A program made the translations under genes and the position numbers. Of a DNA stretch of 64,000 nucleotides, positions 43,848 through 54,521 are shown piece by piece. Under the pieces are notes generated by a model, which had not been told where the DNA came from, ran no database searches, and worked only from the letters and a program-made list of their open reading frames with translations. Positions within the stretch are counted from its first letter, which is position 1. Every line of letters starts with the position of its first letter. This stretch comes from Puccinia triticina (lineage: Eukaryota > Basidiomycota > Pucciniomycetes > Pucciniales > Pucciniaceae). The stretch covers positions 4,464,001-4,528,000 of the forward strand of contig NC_070566.1 in assembly GCF_026914185.1 (NCBI RefSeq), given 5' to 3'.

Positions 43848-45049
43848 TCACAACTTCTTGAGGCGTTTGGCGGCATCCAAGAGGATAGCCTTGCGCGGTC
43901 GACCTTGGGTTGGTTTAACTGCCACCTCCTCTTCATCGTCTTCCTCTGCCTCAGGCTCGACTTCCACCTCATCGTCTTCTTCACCGGCAGATTCTTCTTC
44001 AATGACCGCCTTCGCCTTGCCCTTAGAGCCAGAGGGAACGGGGTCCGGCGACATCTTCGTGAAGATCCTTTTGCAGGGGGAAGTGCTCGGTGTAGTTAAT
44101 GGAGAGGTCGGGTCTTCCGATCCAAGCTTCAATCTATAAATCACTTTCAGTCAGTGGCTAATTGCTGCCTAGTCTCCGGGCCACGCACATGTTTCTTCCT
44201 TTGCCATGAGGACCCAACTTCGCAGGTGAGCCTGAGCCACTTGCTCGGCTGGGTTGGTGCCCGCTGGTTATACTGCAGTCGTTGACCTGTAATTGTTATC
44301 CGGTCAGCGAGCTGTGAGGGAAAAAATGATAAGTCCTTACCAAAATGACAGCCATTTTTTGATCAAGGTCAAAGTCGACTAAAACCCCGCTGATTTCACA
44401 TTCCCGCCCAATGACGTAGAGCGCGTGAGTCTTGATAAAGTTTTTTGACCCGGGGACAACATATTTGACCTTGAAGGATTTGTGACGTTGTTCCTAGCAG
44501 TAACAGCTCAGTTTCTGCGCAAGATTGAAAGACTGGATGGCTTACTTGAGAATCCCAATCACTATGCTCCATTGTGACTTCAAGGGCTCTGTCATTCCCG
44601 GCAGTGACTTCTTCTTGTTTGATGACGATTCCAAGGCCGATTACACTTGCCTTATTGGCGAAATCGAACCCCTCCTCGACAATTTCCCTGACGTGTGAGA
44701 CCGAATGTTGATTGTACGTCAAAATTGGCGTCTTGCCGTCGTTCGTCGCAATTAACTTCCCAGCCATGAAGTAGACAACATTTGCAGCCAGGACGTTGGC
44801 AAGGGCGGTGTTTGTAGTGAGAGTGATCTCAAAGTCTCTTTGGGCAGCCCCGTTGACACCGGCGCATTGCAAGAATGATTGCGTCGTCACGTTACCGTAC
44901 TGGTTTGCGCGTATGTTTTCTGGAACAGACTGTGGGGACCTTTAGCGAAAACGTCACACGTATGACGCATGGGGGCAACGTACATCCGCGAGAGGTTCGT
45001 ACATGCTCGTCATGTGAACGGGGTGGTTTGGGTTCCTGTTCATAGCCAT
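43848..45049 (-). CDS. Helitron cargo gene A, OB-fold-like protein with AT-hook tail
   Basis: ATG 45049 starts MAMNRNPNHPVHMTSMYEPL. Exons 44984-45049, 44546-44929, from 44493, and a following exon with VNDCSITSGHQPSRASGSGS join in phase. The body reads as paired beta-rich segments (ANVVYFMAGKLIATNDG; HALYVIGRECEISGVLVDFD), suggesting two OB-like barrels. The last exon ends with a long acidic run and an AT-hook-like GRPRKAILLD. I know of similar uncharacterised proteins in rusts but no function. Location inside an otherwise complete Helitron suggests a single-strand-binding helper or a hitch-hiking host gene. No stop codon is seen. Confidence 0.6.
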
Positions 45050-46740
45050 TCCTAATCTATAATGTTAGATGTGCTGGTGAGGATCGGTGGTGCGCGTTAC
45101 AGTCGAGTTCTGGCGCTGTCTTGGTGAAGGCTAAGGTGGAAACCAATATAAAATAATTAGAAGGTAAATTGTTAACAATGTGGATAATAATGAGATCAAT
45201 TGTACTAAAGTTTTTGATTTAAACACTCAAATTGAGGCCTACAGGGAGAGGGCGGAGCGGGAGTTTCGAGTTCTGCTTGAGGGGTCGGCGAAGACAAGTG
45301 TAAAGGAACAGCGAGTGATTGCTTTGAGGAAAAAACAACAGCAGCGGAGCAAGCTCAGCAGGGTTTTGAGGAGAAGGCGGCAATGAGACAAAACGGGAGC
45401 GTAGTAGGTGAGTTGATGCCGAGTGAAGTAAGAATCAGTGTGGCAAAAGCCTCTCTTTTAAAGGTATTCGCCCAGTCAGGGAGAACACTATGCATGAGGT
45501 AGTTGTTAGCGCCAAGGGAAGTAAAATTGAACCAAGCAACAGTTTCTTACCACAAGCGTTTGAGGCCTGGTCCCTGTGTGGCGCCAATCAGGGTACCAAT
45601 TGAAACTTGACTCGAGGGTCCGATGACTGCAACCTTTCAGGACAAGTGACAAGGCACTGCCGGCGGAATTTGCAGATGCACTCACGGGTAGTGGAGCCTG
45701 AGAATCTGCAACCAGGTGCTGGACCAGATTAATGTGAACTAACGCCCCTGTGAAAAGACCCTGATTGATCAAAGACCTCGTCAATGGTTAGCTGAGTTGC
45801 AAAGCGACCCGACGTGTGACCTGTACATCAAATCATGAATAGAAAACATCGAGTATCCAGTATAATATTAGCCTTCTTCTTCGCTAGGCAGCAAAGATCC
45901 CTGCCGAGGGTTAAAATACAAGGCTTCCTGCACTCTATGATTCACGGGCCCTTGGGAATCAAACGTGGGGGAGAAAGCAAGAGTTGTAAATCGGAAAAAA
46001 AACGGCCAGCTAAGAGTTCACTCGGAGGATGACTTACATTAGGAGTATGTATGTATATGCCTTTCCGGGAGGTGTAGTCCTCTACGAGTGGTTACGGTTG
46101 CGTGATCGTATCAAAACCGCAAGCTGAAAGGTCAGCCCTGATCCGGAAGCAACAAAACATTATCTAAACGGGAATATCAGTTTCCCAATGAAGATTCTCG
46201 ATGAAACATCCCTGTGAAAAACCTGTGAAAAATACCGGTAAGGAGAAACAGGCAAGAAGCCCTTCGACCATATAATGGGTTGATCATTGAGTGGTTTTCC
46301 GCTGGCGGCTTGAGTTCCCCCGTTGCGCTTGCACGGGTAGAGCAAGCTCGCCCTGGTCCCTCCGCCATCACACTTGTGATAGGTCCGAGGGGTTAACCAT
46401 AACCTTTCATAAACCTGCTGCATTTGCGCAGTTATATTTTAGCCCCCCTCCGTCACTTTGCACTTGCGAGTGACCCGAGGACCTTATTTAATTAATTCAC
46501 AGTTTTTTGCCCCTCTCCTGCCCTTGCAATTGCAACTGGCACGAGGGGGTTGAACCCGGCCCCTTTTCATTCCTGCTTCAGGGATTGGGGGGCCAGTCCG
46601 AGGCATTTATGTTCGGGGACTATAATTTAATTTTCTGACGGTATTGATACCTGAGGAAATGAGAGGTGGGAGACAAGTGGCAATTATAGATCATTTGCCA
46701 CCCCTTTTCAGAAAAATGCAGGGGGAACCCTTGATCCCAA
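45050..46740. other. Helitron 5' region with repeated imperfect palindromes
   Basis: No gene recognised. At about 46320-46400, 46445-46490 and 46510-46560 three related blocks occur, each a short inverted repeat around TTGCACTTGC- or TTGCAATTGC-like centres flanked by CCCCC and GAGG (for example CCCTTGCAATTGCAACTGG). They could fold into hairpins in single-stranded Helitron DNA. Confidence 0.45.
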
Positions 46741-46802
46741 TTTCCACGAAAGCGTGGATTTAATATACTTAGATGAATATACATCCACTAAAATGAGCAT
46801 AC

Positions 46803-47030
46803 CTGGCTGTCTGTTGCGGGAACTGATACAGGTTCCTCGGTGTTTTGGCTTTTCCTCTGGCCATTGGGTTGAGCGGAGCAAGAACGCGGCTGTGCTCTTC
46901 GGGAGTTGATCTGTGTTGGAACAAACCCAGGGCGCTGCAGGGGAGTGCGGATACGGGATGATTGGCGAGGGTTTGGATTCAAGTTTGTTTGATTGGGTGG
47001 GGTAGACTCTCTTGCTTCACAGTCACTCAT
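46803..47030 (-). pseudogene. hAT transposase, first exon
   Basis: ATG 47030 gives MSDCEARESTPPNQTNLNPN and a Ser/Arg/Pro-rich N-terminus, ending at a GT donor (46801-46802) in phase 0. The matching acceptor lies at 35771, beyond the Helitron. Assignment rests on position next to the right hAT end, strand and phase rather than on a domain. Confidence 0.75.
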
Positions 47031-47194
47031 TGTAGTATACTTAGTCGAGATAAATAAAAAAAATCAAGCTGAGACCGTAAGAGTTCTGCCAGCAATTAAG
47101 CAATTAGCAAGCGGTTGATTTGGTTCTGGCAAAGCTGGACTTAGGTTTGAAGCTGGCCAGAAATGTGTGAGAGTGGTTGTGGTATAATTATTTT

Positions 47195-47520
47195 AACTGC
47201 GCATTTGAAATGGTAGCGTGCTGCGCTAGGTTTAAACTGCAGTGAATCAACCGCTACTGCAAATCCGTAATAGATTAACCGCTAATTTGAACGCAGTAGA
47301 ATTTTTAGTGCCTTGAAACGCTACAACGCTAAATTACAATTTTTTTAGCGTTAGCGAGGGCCAATCCGCTAAGCTACAAAGGGGGGCTGGGAAGTGTAGC
47401 GGGAAGAGCGCTACATTAGCGCTAGAATTAGCGTTTTTCAGCTACAGCTAACACTAACAGCAAAAACTGTTAGCGGGAAACCGCTAAGCTACACTTGTAG
47501 CGGCGCTAATGTAATTTAGC
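47195..47520. repeat. hAT subterminal TAGC-rich repeats (right)
   Basis: Counterpart of 24330-24590: many GCTA/TAGC words including GTAGCGGCGCTAATG and GAGCGCTACATTAGCGC. Confidence 0.8.
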
Positions 47521-47704
47521 GTAATATGTGCGGTCTTGCTTGAAGTGAGGTCCCACTAGGTTAAATTAGGCTTAGATTAAGAATATGGAATAATATTCCG
47601 GGTTTTATATGTGTAAGTATAAGTAATGGTAGTAATAATGTCTCTTTCTTATGTCATGATATTTCATGTTTGCTTTTGATATTATGTCACGGTGGCTCTG
47701 ACAT

Positions 47705-48955
47705 CGAACTTAACTAAGTCCCTCCCCCGCCTGAGGCTTTGCCGGAGGGACTTACGCCCTATCAGGAATTCTCGCGTGAGACTATTCTGAGTTTTGGTGG
47801 TACTCAACTTTGAGTGCCCAGAACTCAACCTAGATGATTAGCTAGCAATTCAAAAACTTAATGCATGATAGGCCTACATCGTGCCTTTCTTCTAATACAA
47901 TTTGGGACCATCTCCTCTTCATCTTTGTGCTGTTTTTATTTTTTGAAAACTATGTAAAACTTGATTCCCCAGGTTCGGAGCGGATCACTAAACAACAAAG
48001 CCCGTGCGCGATTGGCAGATCTGATACAACGTGATATCACGTATGTGCATCCTTTTTTTTCACTTCCTCTCTCCCTACTGACATTTTAGCTTTTATCTCT
48101 CGACCATTAGATCCGATCATTCGCTCTCGCCACCAATCATTCTCCTGAAACCCAACCACCCCACGCAAAAAGTTCAACCGAGTCAGCTACCGGCAAGAGC
48201 TGACAAGACGACGATGTGCCTACAAAACCTACCAGCACTGTCGGACCAGGCCGAAAAGTTGTTATTCATCGATCAAGTCTTACATGCGTACAATCTAGAC
48301 GCAAAGCACTTCATCCAGGCCTACCTCCAAAACCAATGTCCAAAAATCAAATCAAATCGTCGAATTTGGGGGGCACCCGATGGCCGTTGACAATGCTGCT
48401 TATCAACACCATCAAGGAGCTTGTACACAAGACAACTGAAGGAAAGGCTCGATGGAGCGCCTACATCCGTTGTTCTCTGCTTGTTGTAACTTGTGATTCT
48501 GTGCGGATGTTCGTGATGGCGATCAGTTGGCCTTTTTTTTTGTCATGCTTCAATGACCTTGCACGGAGTGCAAGGACTAGTCTCAATCAGGCTTGCTAGC
48601 CTCAATCAATCCTCGAAACGGTTGTGTTTTCGGCGCTAAGTAAACAGTTGGTCTGTGCTCATAAATCCCGGTGGTATGCTGGGATATGATAGTTATTTTG
48701 CTTTTATTCAAGATTTTACAAAAAAAATTATAAAAAAAATTGAACAAAGATACAAAGAATGGTAAAAATATAACAAATAAGGGGATGAGGAGGCGCATCA
48801 GGAAAAATGGGTTGGAAGAACGGAGGATGAGATCTGCAGGAGTGGCGAGGAATATAACGTTTTCACGGATCAAATATCCGAAAGTCTCACGCGAGAATTC
48901 CTGATAGGGCATAAGTCCCTCCGGCGAAGCCTCAGGCGGGACTTAGTCAAGTTCG
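47705..48955. mobile_element. MULE-type MITE, 9-bp TSD
   Basis: TIRs of about 85 bp (CGAACTTAACTAAGTCCC...GGAATTCTCGCGTGAGACT) are flanked by CTCTGACAT on both sides (47696-47704, 48956-48964). A further inner palindrome CCGCCTGAGGC/GCCGGAGGGA lies in each TIR. The interior contains a pyrimidine-rich run and small frames (48216-48599) without family features. The 9-bp duplication indicates Mutator-type mobilisation; the TIR is unlike that of the MULE at 330-7822. Confidence 0.88.
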
Positions 48956-49062
48956 CTCTGACATAGTAGCCAGCTGACAGTGAGATCCGAAGTAAAAACT
49001 AGAGGAATGAAGCCATTGATGACCTCGAAGTCTCCCTTGCCGCCTGTGAGTATCTCTTCGTT

Positions 49063-50075
49063 TCACTTCAAGGTTGATTTGTAGACACTGAAAGCCTTCT
49101 CAATGGGGTTGAAGTCTGGCGAGTACGCTGGCAAGTAGAGCAAAAGGCAACCGGCCGACTCGACAATATTGGCCACCACTCCATTGTGATGTGTTTGCAC
49201 GTTTTCCATCACCAGGACACTGTTGGGCTGTGGAAAGGGGTTCATCAAGGGAATCTTGATTGTGAAATAACCTTTAATCAGATAAATCCTGCTTTCTGTC
49301 AATCTAACCCAATCAAATATGTAACTCACTAGCACATTCTCTAGAAATAACTGGAAAGCCTCCCGGTCCATGGATTCCTCCTGCACCATGTGAGCAACCA
49401 ATCCTGACGTCGAAATGGCTGGTACAATGTTGTATTGATGGGTGCTTTGCTCGCGTGGGACTCTAGGGGTTCATTCGCCAACTACAGCCCATCCTTGAGT
49501 TCTTTGGACAACCTCTAGGCACACGCCCGACTTGTCTGAGTAAGCATTAAAGGAGGATTAGTGTGTATCATTAAATTATATTGAATAATTAGGTGTTGGT
49601 CCAGAAGCTTACCAGTAAACACCAGACAAGAGGTTGGCACCGCTCCAACCTGGTAGATGTAATGGGCCCTCTTGGTTTTGTCTTGTTTGGGATGGATGGT
49701 CCGCATCGTCTTTTTTGACATGTTCAACCGGCCATGCAGGGTGTTTAAGATAGTTGATACTGATACAGTGATCCCATGTTCTTCGGCCAAGCTGTGTTGG
49801 ATCTCATCCGCGTAAATTGATAGCTTATCAGTAACAAGCTCTTTGATAAACTTTAAGTCCTCTTCATTCAAATCCAACGGACGTCCTCTCTGGAGATAAG
49901 TGCTGGGGTCGCAAACAACGGCACGGGTCCTCTTGTACAAGCTGGACCATCGGTAAAGTGAATTGCGGCTGATTGAAGCCCCCAGAATTTTGTTGATCTT
50001 GGCTAGATGCTTCCTCTCAATGGCGTGACTGACAGCCGCATGCTTAAGGTCTGGTGAGTATTTTTGGAAACCCAT
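49063..50075 (-). pseudogene. Tc1/mariner transposase, inactivated
   Basis: Exons 49613-50075, 49330-49535 and 49063-49254 join in phase (CLVFT-DKSGVCLEV and ENVL-IPLMNPFPQ) to about 286 codons. The N-terminus MGFQKYSPDLKHAAVSH leads to paired helix-turn-helix regions with a GRPLDL hook. The catalytic order is DKSG (Asp), then MENVQTHHN, where the family has MDN, so the second Asp is Glu here. It ends with YSPDFNPIEKAFS (final acidic residue). TGA at 49471-49473 (VVGE-stop-TPRVPREQ) stands where Arg is usual. Two lesions make it inactive. Confidence 0.88.
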
Positions 50076-50283
50076 GATTGATATGGGGTATTCTTGAGTG
50101 TTACGACGATTGAAAAGGGATGGGTTGATGCTCATCACTGGCTGGGCCAATTGGATATAGCAGGCGGGGGGACCGGCTGTCCCCCGCTGATCTTCGGTGG
50201 GTGAGAAAGATTTTTGGGGAGGGGGGAAGGCGAAAAAGATGAAAAAAAAATGGGGGAAGCAGCAAGCTTTTCTGATATAGCTG
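50076..50283 (-). mobile_element. 5' end and TIR of the Tc1/mariner element
   Basis: The outer end CAGCTATATCAGAAAAGC lies beside TA (50284-50285). The 175 bp inside it are shared with 14941-15117 in inverted orientation. The matching left TIR was not found before 49063, so the element is probably truncated there. Confidence 0.75.
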
Positions 50284-50289
50284 TATACT

Positions 50290-51060
50290 ACTAGGGGGCC
50301 TGGCTCTTGTTTGCATCCTCTTGAGCAGCTTCCACCTCTTTGTTGAATGCTTCGGCAACAGTTTGGCCAGGATATATCATGACTCTGATGCATCAGCCCA
50401 ACTAGGGCAAAAAATAGGCACCGAGTCAAAGGCGCCAATGTTCATCAGTGATAAATCCCTGACTTATCACAAGTCCCTTGCTTTGGAGGGCCCTGGTACA
50501 GCCTGGGCTGGCGCAAAGCGCCCTTGCGCGAAGCGCAACCTCCAAAGGAGGGACTTGCAGGTAAAGCCAAGAATTTGGCTTGAGAGCTTTCAGTGTTTTG
50601 GTGGGAGTTTTTTCCCGCTCCCCTTTCAAGGGTCGTCTCCTTGTGTATTCCTATTGCCTGTGGTGCCAGATTAAAGGCCTGATTTTTCTCTTTCTTTTGG
50701 TGTCAATCACCACTTTTTCCCCCTTCACAAACTCCTTCCATCCCCCTTTGAAGTTTGTCATTTTTTTGTGTTCGGCCAGAAGTGTGTATGCAAATTCCGA
50801 GAAGATCCATGTGGACTCAATTGAAATACAGAACACCATCATCCATCCACCTTGACTGCTGAGCAAGGGCAACACTCTTCTTCAAGTGTAGATATCACAA
50901 AAGTGACACTACATTGAAGCTGAGATGCTCAGCTATCCACTGCACTTCAGCTTGCTGACTCACAATGAGTGTGCGCTGTGTAAGGTTAATTTGATTCAAA
51001 AAGCTGATGAAAAGCCATGATTTTCCTGAATCTCTCACGCGGAAAAAAGCCAATAACTCA
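50290..51060. other. Stretch without recognisable gene
   Basis: Small frames only; no TIRs, LTRs or protein families recognised. Confidence 0.45.
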
Positions 51061-51127
51061 TAAGCCTCCCATTGGGAATGGGAGATGCTTCGCATCGGGG
51101 TGCTCACCCCCAGTCCCGGGAGGCTTA
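51061..51127. repeat. 67-bp compound hairpin
   Basis: Outer arms TAAGCCTCCC and GGGAGGCTTA enclose two smaller hairpins, GATGC-TTC-GCATC and GGGGTG-CT-CACCCC. It lies about 180 bp upstream of the biotin gene and could be a small foldback relic. Confidence 0.65.
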
Positions 51128-51308
51128 GTTAAGTCAGATAAATCCTTTGAAAAAATAGGGGTTCCTCGGGGATTTGGTCCTCCCCGGGGACTCAACGGGG
51201 AATGGAGCTCGGGATGACCCCGCCCCGTCCCGAACCCCGGGTCACAGGCTTATTCGCGCCTCCTGGAGCGTCTTCAGGCGCAGCGACATTCGATTAGAAA
51301 AAAAGGTT

Positions 51309-54224
51309 ATGTCTCTTCATCGCAAGTTACGAATTCATCAAATCTTTGGTGGTGTAAGGAGGCAAGAAAAATCATACACATCCTTAAGGAAACTCAGATG
51401 AATCGTTTGCTAACCTCTTTTCTCGCATGGATAGGGTACGGGAATCGGGAAAACAGTCATCTCGACCGCGTTATCCAAAGCTTCGAGCCGGCTTGGCGAA
51501 CAGACAAGTTACTTGAAGCCGATTGGGACTGGGAGCGACAGTGATGACAAGTTAGCGTTTCTGTTATTCCTCATCAACTGAGATCCTTAGGAGTATCTAT
51601 TTTGTTGACTGGTCGGATTTTTCTTAGACATGTCTTGAAATTTACCAGCTCAGATGTATCAACCAAATGCTTGTATACATTTTCCGAGCCGGTAAGTCCG
51701 CACCTGGCCGCCGAGCGAACGAGGAAACAAGCGACTGATACAAGCTCTCTACCGGGTGCGTAGCCATACTCGTTGACTGGTCATCCAATGCTCATTGGCT
51801 AATGAGATCTCTATGATGGACTCGACTAGCTAGTAACGCCTACCGATCACGACTTGATCACTAACATTTATAAACACATCAATGCGACTGCCCGCGCATT
51901 GGAGGAGAATCGGACAGGATCACTTTACGTCGAAACTGCCGGCGGTAAGCCCTCATTTTCCCCTCAAAGAAGTAATAAGAAAAGGAAAGCAGTAGTCCTA
52001 GATGGATAATTAATTGACACCCAAGATTAAACCTAAACAGGTGTGCATTCCCCTACTCTGGCCGGGAATTCGCAGCTCGAAGCATTTAGACCTTTACGAT
52101 TGCCTACCATATTAGTCGGTTCACCCCTTCTCGGGGGGATTTCTTCGACGATTTCTGCGTACGAATCGCTGAAAATACATGGATACGATATCGACCTACT
52201 CGTGATTCTCAAGGAAGAGTACTATGAGAATTACGCATATCTTAAACGTTGGGCGACCGAGCGCGACCTCGACTTTGCTGCCGTTGATTCTCCACCCGAA
52301 TTGATCACAAACGACGCGACGAAGGAGTTCGAGCAGATGAACGAGTTCTACGAACGGATCACTCAGCCTCAGTCGTCCGTTTCCAACGCAGTACAGACTC
52401 TCCAAGCTCGCCACCTTCGCCGCGTTGACGAGCTAGAAAGCATGCCCGAGAGAGCCCTAAACCAAATTTGGTGGCCCTTTTTGCAACACAATTCGCTTAC
52501 CACGCCGAGCCAGGTGACGGTGATTGACAGTGCTTACAAGGATTGCATGCTTACCTATCAGGCCGGTACCGACCTTGGATCCACGAAGGTGACAACGAAC
52601 GAGACTCAGAAAGAATCTCCGCAGATCAACTCCCTAGTCCAACAAAAATTCGACGGCTCTGCTTCTTGGTGGACTCAATCCTTGGGTCACGCTAATCCAG
52701 AGATCACTCTTAGTGCAGCCCACGCAGCCGGCCGATTCGGACACGTGATATTTCCAGGTTGTATCCATGAACCAGCCCTGAATCTTACCGAACACATGCT
52801 CAGGACCGTCGGAGCCGGCTGGGCAAATCGAGCCTTCTTCAGCGATAATGGTAGCACCGGTGTGGAGGTGGCCCTCAAGATGGGTCTCACGAGTTACAGA
52901 CGAAGACATAAGCTCCCCTCGGGCGTACACTTCGATCTCGGCGTCATCGGTCTCAAAGGAAGCTATCATGGTGATACGATCGGCGCAATGGATGCCAGCG
53001 AACATTCCGTTTTTAATGCTCAGGTCGATTGGTATAAAGGAAAAGGCTTGTGGTTAGACGCTCCACAAATCTATCTCGTCGATGGTCATCAAGCCCTAAT
53101 TTTCACCAATCCAGGTGATCAATGGGGGCCAACAGGATGGAAGGTCCCCTACGCCAGCCTCCAAAAGATTTACGATGTCGACAAAAGATTAAAAGAAGAC
53201 CCACTGGCTGATGTATACACCAATCACATTTACACTTTCTTGCGCAAATCCCGATACGAGTCTTCGATTATTCCGGCTTCTTTGATCATCGAACCCGTGG
53301 TCATGGGTGCCGGTGGGATGATCTTTGTCGATCCTCTCTTTCAAAACGTGTTGATCAGTGTCGTCAAAAACAACCCACAACTGTTTGGACAGTACAAGAA
53401 TGCCATCGCCTGGACGCCCAATCTTGAGCCACCCATGGACGCAAACGATCGTGCATGGAGAGGTTTGCCGGTCATCTTCGATGAAGTCTTCAGTGGATTG
53501 TATCGGCTTGGAAAACCTAGTGCAGCCGCCTTCCTCGGTCGGGACGTCCACCCGGATATTGCGGTCTACAGCAAAATGCTTTCGGCTGGCACTATTCCAC
53601 TCAGCGTGACCTTGGCCAGAAAGGATATCTTTGATACGTTCCGGGGAGACGGGGCCGTTGATGCCTTGCTGCATGGGCACAGCTATACCGCCCATCCAAT
53701 CGGGTGTTCAGTCGCTCACACCGGCTTGAGGATGTATGAAGCAATGGATAACAACGGGAGCTGGGATTCTGCCAAACAAAGTTGGCGGACTGGAGTCGAT
53801 TCGCCCGCAGAGACTGAGATCTGGAGTTTGTGGGACCAGTCTTTTGTTCACCAGGTTACCCAATCCTCCGAAGTCGATGGGGTGATGACCCTTGGGACTG
53901 TCCTGGCAATCTACTTGAAGGATCAAACCGACTCCAAAGGTTGGTCCTTGCATTCCCTAAAAACGTTTCCGTTATGAAAAAAGTAATAATAATAACTTGG
54001 CAATTTGAATTCCAGGTTACACATCTTGCGCTGCCAAGAATTTCCTAAGTCGACTCCAGTCATCTCAGCTCAGCGGAGATCAGCATATTCCGTTCGGATT
54101 GCATGCGAGACCATTAGGAAACGTGGCATATTTCATCTCCAGTCTCAACACGCCTTCCGATACCCTGAAAGCAATTCAATCGGCTATCGTCAAGTCCCTC
54201 GATCAGACCAGTGACAAAGCATAG
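51309..54224 (+). CDS. Bifunctional dethiobiotin synthetase / DAPA aminotransferase
   Basis: Six exons (51309-51353, 51435-51550, 51628-51755, 51834-51944, 52041-53939, 54016-54224) join without frame breaks into 835 residues. Residues 14-22 form the P-loop GGGTGIGKT of dethiobiotin synthetase. HVLKFTSSDVSTKCLY, EPVSPHLAAERT, ETAGGVHSPT and DSRLGG-like GSPLLGGISSTISAYES follow in family order. From about residue 300 comes the class III aminotransferase: SWWTQSLGHANPE, NGSTGVEVALKM, SYHGDTIGAMDAS, FDEVFSGLYRLG (Asp near 614 binds the PLP ring) and YSKMLSAG, whose Lys near 645 should hold PLP. The last exon gives GLHARPLGNVAYF. The protein would convert KAPA to DAPA and then to dethiobiotin, probably in mitochondria as for known fungal and plant fusions. 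Donor 5 is an unusual GTTGGT. Confidence 0.94.
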
Positions 54225-54521
54225 GTTTTTTTTTCTTCCCTCTTTGAATCTTGAGATACTTGTTTAAAGCTTGGTGAAGTCTAATACCAGTGTTTTGATT
54301 GGTTTCAATTTTTAATCACATCTATGCAACAGTATGTAATTCAAACAAAGAGGGACATAGAATCATGATTATTGCTCATTTCACGTCCATCTGGGAAGCC
54401 CCACCGCATCTGCTTTTTTTTTTCTCTTCAGTATTGAAATGGGGTTCTTTGAGTAATATATACAAAAGTATGCGGCTATAGACAGTGACAGTGATTCGAC
54501 AAAGAGAGGAAAGTCGTGCAG

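Larger units (their letters stand above)
35827..46773 (-). mobile_element. Complete Helitron, 10.9 kb
   Basis: On the minus strand it begins TCTAAGTATATTAAATCC, preceded by A (46774), and ends CTAG followed by T (35826), the A-T insertion rule. The 15-nt hairpin GGCGGCTACGCCGCC (35838-35852) lies 11 nt inside the 3' end, and a CCACG/CGTGG stem (46744-46757) lies just inside the 5' end. It encodes RepHel and two OB-fold-like genes on the minus strand. It sits inside the first intron of the hAT transposase, after splice donor 46802 and before acceptor 35771. Confidence 0.93.
24313..47538 (-). mobile_element. hAT transposon carrying nested KDZ and Helitron elements
   Basis: Ends CAAGACCGCACATATT and their inverse at 47520-47538 are TIRs, flanked by the same CTTGAAG (24306-24312, 47539-47545). 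Both subterminal zones (24330-24590, 47195-47520) are packed with GCTA/TAGCG words such as 'GCTAATGTA', typical hAT transposase-binding decoration. Removing the KDZ element and the Helitron leaves about 4.07 kb with one hAT transposase gene. The target repeat shares 7 bases; an 8-bp duplication with one mismatch is equally possible. Confidence 0.87.

Noticed and set aside
48216..48599. 127-codon frame inside the MULE-type MITE
   Set aside because: No domain or splice support; the element looks non-autonomous.
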